Source: Bacillota bacterium (GTDB taxonomy: Bacteria; Bacillota; UBA4882; UBA8346). From it: a stretch of 64,000 nt of DNA. The DNA is taken from the NCBI GenBank assembly GCA_023436305.1, contig JAEZJQ010000016.1, positions 1 to 64,000 of the forward strand. Reading direction: 5' to 3'. The notes beneath the pieces were generated by a model, which saw only the letters and a program-made list of their open reading frames with translations, was not told the origin of the DNA and searched no databases. Position numbers and translations under genes: made by a program. Below are positions 58,588 to 64,000 of the stretch, one piece after another. Positions within the stretch are counted from its first letter, which is position 1; each line of letters starts with the position of its first letter.

Positions 58588-58782
58588 TTAGTAACGACAA
58601 TGAACTCGGTTTAATTCATCCAAAACCGGGTTCTTCTCCGTGACCAACAGGGCTTCTCCAAGAAATGCCCTGGCGGTGGCTTCATAAGAAGCCGGTTCTT
58701 CACTGTCCGCCAGCAATTGTTTCAGGTAATCCCATTGTAATTGTAAACGAAGTTGGATAATACGCCCGTCGCTTTTTGACAT
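58588..58782 (-). CDS. Small hypothetical protein (64 aa)
   Basis: ATG with GAGGCGAAT just upstream. Product soluble and helical: IIQLRLQLQWDYLKQLLAD, EEPASYEATARAFLGEALLV, ends NRVHCRY. No motif I recognise. A terminator follows. Probably real given site and terminator, but very short. Confidence 0.65.
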   Translation of the reverse strand: MSKSDGRIIQLRLQLQWDYLKQLLADSEEPASYEATARAFLGEALLVTEKNPVLDELNRVHCRY

Positions 58783-58950
58783 ATTCGCCTCACATTGGTA
58801 ATGGTTGCCACGATAAATAGTTCATTCGGTTGTTCCATAGCCTTTCGTTACAATACCCATCATGTTCGCGTTAGTTTACCAAAGAAATTCTTGATTCATC
58901 TTCTAAATCCTTCTTAGAAAATACGGCATTTTCATTTATAATCCGAAATT

Positions 58951-59400
58951 TTACCGGCCCTCGGAGATCTCATCCGGTAATTCATTAACATCCCCGGCCA
59001 GACACGGGTAATAACGGGCCAGATTTTCCCCGGCCAACCGAATCCCCAGACAGACTCCCTCTAGAAATTTACCGGCACGGAATAATTGTTCCATCCCGGC
59101 TTTGGTTTCATCCCAAAAACCGGACGGCACTGCCCGGTGAATCCCCTCATCACCGATGATCGCGAATTTCCGGTCCTTAACCGCCAAATAAATTAAGACT
59201 CCGTTATGCAACTCGGTATTGGCCATGCCTAAATTTTTGAATACCGTTTCCGCTCTGACCACCGGATCAATACCAGAACAGCTTTCAACATGCACCCGGA
59301 TCTCCCCTGATGTATTTTTTTCAGCATCACCGATAGCGTTCAGGATGGCTTCTTTTTCCCGGGCTTTAAAAAAACTTCGTGTATGAATGATCTGAAACAA
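58951..59400 (-). CDS. TPM-domain protein (cytoplasmic or anchored), downstream of the YgcG-like gene
   Basis: 149 residues from a TTG with GGGAGGG 6 nt upstream. The frame could also start at a GTG 15 nt earlier that touches the preceding stop. The TPM domain is visible: ILNAIGDAEKNTSGEIRVHVES, LHNGVLIYLAVKDRKFAIIGDEGI, then FLEGVCLGIRLAGENLARYYP. No signal peptide. Such domains are associated with photosystem-repair phosphatase homologues and with LemA. Translationally linked to the next-upstream gene. Confidence 0.8.
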   Translation of the reverse strand: MFQIIHTRSFFKAREKEAILNAIGDAEKNTSGEIRVHVESCSGIDPVVRAETVFKNLGMANTELHNGVLIYLAVKDRKFAIIGDEGIHRAVPSGFWDETKAGMEQLFRAGKFLEGVCLGIRLAGENLARYYPCLAGDVNELPDEISEGR

Positions 59401-59415
59401 ATTATTCCCTCCCAC

Positions 59416-60186
59416 CTACCAACTTCCACCGGCGCCACCGCCACCAAAACCGCCTCCACCGCCCCTGAAACCGCTGCCGGAACCACCCGAAAAGCCACCG
59501 CCTCCACCGCCCCAGAACCACGGTTCACTGTAACCCCGCCGGATGCGCCGGTTATTGCGGGAATTTCCAAACAATGAAGAGATCACAAACAACAACACGA
59601 TGATAATTATCAGCGGCAATGACGACCGGCCTGTTTTGGGCTGAACGGGCATTTCGGATATTTGGCCGGTTGGCAGCTGATAATCGGGAGTAATTGCCGT
59701 AATTAAAGCATAAACTCCGGCGGCAATCCCCGAATTATAATCACCCGCTTTAAAATAAGGAGTGATCTGCTCCCGGTAAATCGTTCCCGCTTTGCCGTCC
59801 GGTACTTGCTCCTCAAGCCCATAACCGACTTCAATTCTGATTTTTCGATCCTGCAAGGCCACCATTAAAATAATCCCGTTATCTTTGCCTTTTTGGCCGG
59901 GTTTATTTAAACTAAACAAGCTTTCGGTAAAATCAATATAGTCTTCCCCTTCCAGACTGGGGACAGTTACCACTAAAATCTGGTTACTCGTTTGTTTGTC
60001 ATATTCCGAGAGTAAATAGGAAAGCTGATCACGGGTAGTTTCCGAAAGAATCCCGGCTTGATCGGTAACATATTCCCGGATCGTAAACGGTTTCAGCCCA
60101 AAGGCCGCAACACTTACCGCCAATATGAAAATAGCGGCCAATACTATCGCTAGCCCATATTTAAGTGGGCGAATTCGTTTTAACAT
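59416..60186 (-). CDS. Secreted TPM-domain (YgcG-like) protein
   Basis: 256 residues: signal peptide (LAIVLAAIFILAVSVAAFGL), TPM domain (REYVTDQAGILSETTRDQLS, LEGEDYIDFTESLFSLNK, DNGIILMVALQDRKIRIEVGYGLE), one C-terminal TM helix (LPLIIIIVLLFVISSLF) and a Gly/Ser-rich tail (GGGGGGFSGGSGSGFRGGGG). This is the usual partner of LemA in many bacteria. The domain faces outward or the intermembrane side. GGAGG precedes the ATG. Confidence 0.9.
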   Translation of the reverse strand: MLKRIRPLKYGLAIVLAAIFILAVSVAAFGLKPFTIREYVTDQAGILSETTRDQLSYLLSEYDKQTSNQILVVTVPSLEGEDYIDFTESLFSLNKPGQKGKDNGIILMVALQDRKIRIEVGYGLEEQVPDGKAGTIYREQITPYFKAGDYNSGIAAGVYALITAITPDYQLPTGQISEMPVQPKTGRSSLPLIIIIVLLFVISSLFGNSRNNRRIRRGYSEPWFWGGGGGGFSGGSGSGFRGGGGGFGGGGAGGSW

Positions 60187-60267
60187 TAAAACCTCCAGGC
60201 GTAATATCTAAGTCTCATCGACGAGAAAGCCGATTGGCGAGAAAACTATTCAGTAACTCTCAGTAAC

Positions 60268-60846
60268 TCATTCACCGAAATCAACCGTGGGATTTTCTTT
60301 GGCGGTTTGCGGCACCTCAAAATAATCCCTGGCGGATAATCCCATCATCCCAGCCACAATACTCCCCGGGAACATAACGATTTTTTTATTATAACCTCCG
60401 ACCAGATCGTTATACCGCTTTCGTTCCAACGCTAACCGGTTCTCAGTTCCAGCCAGTTCATCCATGAGTTTGTTAAATTGTTCATTGGCTTTTAACTGGG
60501 GGTAATTCTCCACCACCATTAACAAACGCCCCAAAGCCGCTTCAAAATTACTGTTGGCCGCCGATTTTTCCTTCATGGAACCCGCTTGCATCAATTGATT
60601 CCGGGCATTATTCAAATTAGTGAAGACATCTTTTTCATGTTTAGCGTAGCCTTTCACGGTATTCACCAGATTGGGAATTAAATCATGACGCCGCAGCAAC
60701 ATATTATCGACCTGTTTAAGCTGGTTGTCAACATCGATTCCAGCCGATTTAAAACCATTGGAATAACTGATATACATTCCAAATGGAATAACAATTAATA
60801 AAATAATGATTACCAATACCACTAACCAGCCCATCGACTTATTCAT
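60268..60846 (-). CDS. lemA: LemA family protein
   Basis: 192 residues with an N-terminal TM helix (VVLVIIILLIVIPFGMYISY) and a helical domain: LLRRHDLIPNLVNTVKGYAKHE, ALGRLLMVVENYPQLKANEQF, ENRLALERKRYNDLVGGYNKKI. The membrane-anchored LemA fold; role unclear (membrane stress, organization). GGAGGG precedes the ATG. Forms a cluster with the two TPM proteins. Confidence 0.93.
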   Translation of the reverse strand: MNKSMGWLVVLVIIILLIVIPFGMYISYSNGFKSAGIDVDNQLKQVDNMLLRRHDLIPNLVNTVKGYAKHEKDVFTNLNNARNQLMQAGSMKEKSAANSNFEAALGRLLMVVENYPQLKANEQFNKLMDELAGTENRLALERKRYNDLVGGYNKKIVMFPGSIVAGMMGLSARDYFEVPQTAKENPTVDFGE

Positions 60847-60913
60847 CGATATCCCTCCACTGTAATATTAGTATTTGTAACGGAATCAATGGCTGAAAGT
60901 TTCATTGCCCAAA

Positions 60914-61978
60914 TTAATTGCGTAACGCTTCCACGATATATTTGGTCAAATCTGCTTTTAAATCGATATCCACCGGTTCCGGAATACTCTCCCCGTCTTT
61001 ATTAAAAATCACTTTGACCTGCGGACGGGCGGGTAAATCCTCATAGATCTTCACCACCACCGCTTTTTCTCCTGTATTCAGCAACACGGTTGATCCCACC
61101 GGAAAGGGCGCTACTCTTTGCAGGAAAATCCGGCTGAATTCCGGATCGTAACGGTTCTTTCCTTTATCACGGATGAACTCAATGGTTTCATGCGGCAAAA
61201 AACGTTTCCGGTAAATCCGGTCGGTGGACAGTGAATCAAATACGTCGGCCAGGGATACGATTCGGGCAAACTCATGAATCATATTCCCTTTCAGTCCACG
61301 CGGATAACCGGAACCGTCATAATTTTCATGATGCTGCCAGGCAACATGAGCTGAAACTTTCGGAATCAGTTCATTATTACTTAATGATTCGTACCCAAAA
61401 ATGGTATGTTTCTGAATCTCCAAATATTCCATGGGAGTTAGCGGGCTGGTTTTGTTCAAGATCCGGTCGGGAACGAACACTTTGCCGATATCATGCAAAA
61501 TAGCCCCAATCCCTAATTCTTTTAATTTCTGATATCCGAAATTGGCCATGATCCCCACCAGCAGCGATAGGATACATACGGCAATGCTGTGGGAAAATGT
61601 ATAATCGTTCATCGCCCTAACATCAACCAGGCTATAAATAACATGTCGGTTGGCAATCAGTTCTTCCATCATCCGGCCCACAGTTTCCACGATTTTACCG
61701 CTGTCCCAGCCGTGTTCGTTCTTAAGGTTGGTCATGGTTTCCTTGACGATTTTAGTGGCGTCGATCCGGGTTTGAACCGTCACCAGTTCATCCACCTCAA
61801 TTCTGCCGATTTTATCGTCAATAATATATACCGATGCCACTCCCAATTCTTTTAAACGCTCGATATATCTAACCGTTAACGGCATCCCTTCGGTTAATAA
61901 GACATTCCCTTCAGCCGAGTAAACGTTTTTAGCAATTCGCATCTCTTCCTTAACATTGTCAACGGACAATAAACGCAT
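60914..61978 (-). CDS. HD-GYP domain protein (second)
   Basis: 354 residues from an ATG behind GGGAGG (11 nt). The N-terminal MRLLSVDNVKEEMRIAKNVY module is followed by the HD-GYP core: AILHDIGKVFVPDRI, AWQHHENYDGSGYPRGLK, RIVSLADVFDSLSTDRIYRK. Cyclic di-GMP hydrolase by family. It resembles the protein at 21663-22703 but with the fuller GYP-domain signature DIGK and ADVFDSL. The dtd gene lies 91 nt upstream in the same direction. Confidence 0.9.
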   Translation of the reverse strand: MRLLSVDNVKEEMRIAKNVYSAEGNVLLTEGMPLTVRYIERLKELGVASVYIIDDKIGRIEVDELVTVQTRIDATKIVKETMTNLKNEHGWDSGKIVETVGRMMEELIANRHVIYSLVDVRAMNDYTFSHSIAVCILSLLVGIMANFGYQKLKELGIGAILHDIGKVFVPDRILNKTSPLTPMEYLEIQKHTIFGYESLSNNELIPKVSAHVAWQHHENYDGSGYPRGLKGNMIHEFARIVSLADVFDSLSTDRIYRKRFLPHETIEFIRDKGKNRYDPEFSRIFLQRVAPFPVGSTVLLNTGEKAVVVKIYEDLPARPQVKVIFNKDGESIPEPVDIDLKADLTKYIVEALRN

Positions 61979-62069
61979 AATTTTTTCGGCCTCCCCGGGT
62001 CGCCATATAATTAATTCGCCTATCGTTGAAAATTGTTCCTTGTCGCCCCGCCGGTAAATTGTCCCCCAA

Positions 62070-62519
62070 TTAAAACTGCCGTTTACTATCCACCAAAATC
62101 GTAACCGGACCGTCATTGATGATTTCAACCATCATATGACTCCGGAAACGCCCTTTCGCCACATTCAATCCTAGTTTCAAAATTGCTTCACAAAAGGTTT
62201 CGTAAAATTTTTCGGCGGCTTCGGGCGCCGCCGCTCCGGTGAAATCCGGCCGCCGCCCTTTACGGCAATCCCCGTATAATGTAAACTGGGAAACTACCAA
62301 TACAGGCAACCTCAATTCCAAAGCCGAACAATTCATCTTCCCGTCCTTATCGCTAAAAACTCTTAGATTCACAATTTTCTCCGCCAAATAAAGCGCATCA
62401 TCCCTTTGGTCCTCATTTCCGACCCCCAGCAATACTAACAACCCTGGGCCAATTTCACCGGTCACCTCGCCGCCAACAGTCACCTTACTATGTTCCACCC
62501 GTTGAACCACTGCTCTCAT
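62070..62519 (-). CDS. dtd: D-aminoacyl-tRNA deacylase
   Basis: 149 residues. MRAVVQRVEHSKVTVGGEV, GLLVLLGVGNEDQ, SQFTLYGDCRKGRRPDF (the SQFTLY motif) and a C-terminal MMVEIINDGPVTILVDS (GPVT) define DTD. It removes D-amino acids mischarged on tRNA and glycine from tRNA-Ala. It lies just after relA (10 nt), the usual Gram-positive order relA-dtd. TAGGAGAAAG precedes the ATG. Confidence 0.97.
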   Translation of the reverse strand: MRAVVQRVEHSKVTVGGEVTGEIGPGLLVLLGVGNEDQRDDALYLAEKIVNLRVFSDKDGKMNCSALELRLPVLVVSQFTLYGDCRKGRRPDFTGAAAPEAAEKFYETFCEAILKLGLNVAKGRFRSHMMVEIINDGPVTILVDSKRQF

Positions 62520-62529
62520 ATGCTTTCTC

Positions 62530-64000
62530 CTATTTTACAACCCGGCTCATCCGGTACACCCGGTGGACGCCTTCGACTTTTTTGACCCGTTTGAAAATGG
62601 ATTGAATTTGATCGGAATGAGTGATTTCCAGCGTAAGGTTAATAAAAGCCGTACCTTTTTTAGTCCGGGCCTTGGCGGCATTGAGATAAAGATTCATCTC
62701 CGAAATGGCATTCATGATATCCGTTAACAAGTTAACCCGGTCTGAGCCTTCAATCTCAATATCCACCGGGAATGTCCCCTTCACTTCCCGATCCCATTCC
62801 ACCTCGATGATCCGTTCTTGCTCTTCCCCGGCTAAGTTGGGACAATCGATCCGGTGAACGGAAACCCCTTTTCCGCGAGTGACAAAACCGATGATTTGGT
62901 CCCCGGGAACCGGATTGCAGCATTTGGAGAAACGGACCAATAAATTTTCAACCCCTTTGACCCTGACCCCTTGCCCCGAACGGTGAGGACGGCGCTTCAC
63001 CTCCGGTTCCGGTTTCAGGTCCGGTTCGGCTTCCTTTTCAATGCCCAATTTTCCGATGACCATATTGGGGGTTATTTTTAAATCGCCTACAGCGGCCAGT
63101 AAATCATGAACATTACTAAAGCCGAGCTTTTTGGCGGCTTCCAGCAGCACTTCCAACCGTAAGTTTTCATGCACCTCATAATTTTGTTTACGAAGTTCAC
63201 GTTCAATTAATTCCCGGCCAATTTGAATATTTTCTTCGCGAAACTGTTCGCGCAGCCATTGCCGGATTCGGTTTTTAGCCTTGGATGTCTTGACAAACTG
63301 CAGCCAATCCCGGCTAGGCCCGGCATCCTGTTTGGAACTTATAATCTGAACAATATCGCCATTCTTTAATTGATAATCCAGCGGAACCAGCCGGTTGTTA
63401 ACTTTAGCGCCGGAACACTGATGTCCTAGGGTGGTGTGAATACTATAAGCCAAATCTACCGGGGTGGAACCGGCCGGCAAACTTTTAACATCGCCTTTCG
63501 GCGTAAAAACAAACACTTCATCCACGAATAAACCGATCTTTAGCGTTTCCATAAACTCTTCGGAGTCTTTCATTTCGCCTTGCCATTCGATCAGATGCCG
63601 CAGCCAAGCGATTTTCTCGTGGAACTCCTTACCATCGGGGCCTTCTTTATAGATCCAGTGGGCCGCGATACCGTATTCGGCGGTACGGTGCATCTCCCAA
63701 GTCCGGATCTGAATCTCCAGCGGTTCTCCGTCGGGGCCTATCACGGTGGTGTGAAGTGATTGATACATGTTGGATTTGGGCATGGCCACATAATCTTTAA
63801 AGCGGCCCGGCATCGGTTTCCATAAAGTATGGACGATTCCCAGAACCTCGTAACAGTCCTGCACCGTGGACACAATCACCCGCAAACCCATTAAATCATA
63901 TATTTCGGAGAACTCCTTACTCTGCTCCTGCATTTTTTCATAAATACTGTAAAAATGTTTCGGCCGTCCCTGGACCTCCGCTTTCATCTCAATTTCGGTC
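62530..64000 (-). CDS. relA: GTP pyrophosphokinase/hydrolase RelA/SpoT, N-terminus outside the window
   Basis: About 490 residues visible, open to the right edge. Synthetase region (YSIYEKMQEQSKEFSEIYD, GLRVIVS, GRFKDYVAMPKSNMYQSLHT, EIQIRTWEMHRTAEYGIAAHW), TGS domain (VFVFTPKGDVKSLPAGSTP), the conserved LVRFSKCCNPVPGD and a C-terminal ACT domain (INLTLEITHSDQI). The HD hydrolase domain would lie beyond the edge. Makes and probably degrades (p)ppGpp, linking amino-acid starvation to growth. Followed by dtd. Confidence 0.97.
   Translation of the reverse strand, partial: TEIEMKAEVQGRPKHFYSIYEKMQEQSKEFSEIYDLMGLRVIVSTVQDCYEVLGIVHTLWKPMPGRFKDYVAMPKSNMYQSLHTTVIGPDGEPLEIQIRTWEMHRTAEYGIAAHWIYKEGPDGKEFHEKIAWLRHLIEWQGEMKDSEEFMETLKIGLFVDEVFVFTPKGDVKSLPAGSTPVDLAYSIHTTLGHQCSGAKVNNRLVPLDYQLKNGDIVQIISSKQDAGPSRDWLQFVKTSKAKNRIRQWLREQFREENIQIGRELIERELRKQNYEVHENLRLEVLLEAAKKLGFSNVHDLLAAVGDLKITPNMVIGKLGIEKEAEPDLKPEPEVKRRPHRSGQGVRVKGVENLLVRFSKCCNPVPGDQIIGFVTRGKGVSVHRIDCPNLAGEEQERIIEVEWDREVKGTFPVDIEIEGSDRVNLLTDIMNAISEMNLYLNAAKARTKKGTAFINLTLEITHSDQIQSIFKRVKKVEGVHRVYRMSRVVK

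Overview
The window comes from an endospore-forming member of the Bacillota. The evidence is a Spo0A orthologue with a candidate 0A box in front of it, an alpha/beta-type small acid-soluble spore protein, a CwlD-type germination amidase, YqhV, a ComA/YitD phosphosulfolactate synthase, and the Gram-positive clusters cinA-thpR-recA-recX-rny and rlmN-stp-prkC-rsgA-rpe. Ribosome binding sites are strong (GGAGG type), with TTG and GTG starts common. A secreted protein that looks like an outer-membrane beta-barrel hints that the cell could be diderm, as in some deep clostridial lineages. That is inference only. No tRNA, rRNA or CRISPR array was seen.

Layout: 1-8000 is accessory: a PHP phosphoesterase cut by the window edge, an IS66 remnant, an SDR oxidoreductase, a frameshifted membrane gene, a QueG-like Fe-S protein, a VOC protein, a methyltransferase, an APH-type kinase, a 21-bp tandem repeat and an unknown membrane protein. 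8000-12100 holds a secreted beta-propeller/DUF4015 putative glycosidase, apt and argH. 12300-19520 reads leftward as one unit: ECF transporter (TrpP-like S component, two ATPases, EcfT), then iorA, iorB and a phenylacetate-CoA ligase. This suggests uptake of an aromatic amino acid followed by oxidative decarboxylation of its 2-oxo acid and CoA-ester/energy metabolism. Its leader has a good promoter, a GAG-rich tract and an intrinsic terminator.

19900-31000 is mixed housekeeping: HAD hydrolases, an orphan receiver domain, an HD-GYP protein, a thiamine-binding protein, aspartokinase, an orphan adenine methylase, an M29 aminopeptidase, a YpiB-like protein, murC and a spore SASP. 31500-39500 holds the porin-like protein, YqhV, a DUF441 protein, ComA, three tandem paralogous secreted proteins with EF-hand/dockerin-like loops, a PPOX-fold protein, ireB, a structured intergenic region and a CheX-like protein with no canonical start codon. 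39500-53300 is the conserved core (rpe, rsgA, prkC, stp, rlmN, spo0A, a TIGR00282/YmdB phosphodiesterase, rny, recX, recA, thpR, cinA).

53480-64000 holds cwlD, speD behind a roughly 190-nt structured leader with a textbook sigma-A promoter and a terminator/antiterminator arrangement, ku, a GreA/B-like protein, a decayed membrane gene, DUF6448, a LemA/TPM cluster, a second HD-GYP protein, dtd and the 3' part of relA. The best candidates for something undescribed are the speD leader, the ecfS leader and the EF-hand paralogue triplet.
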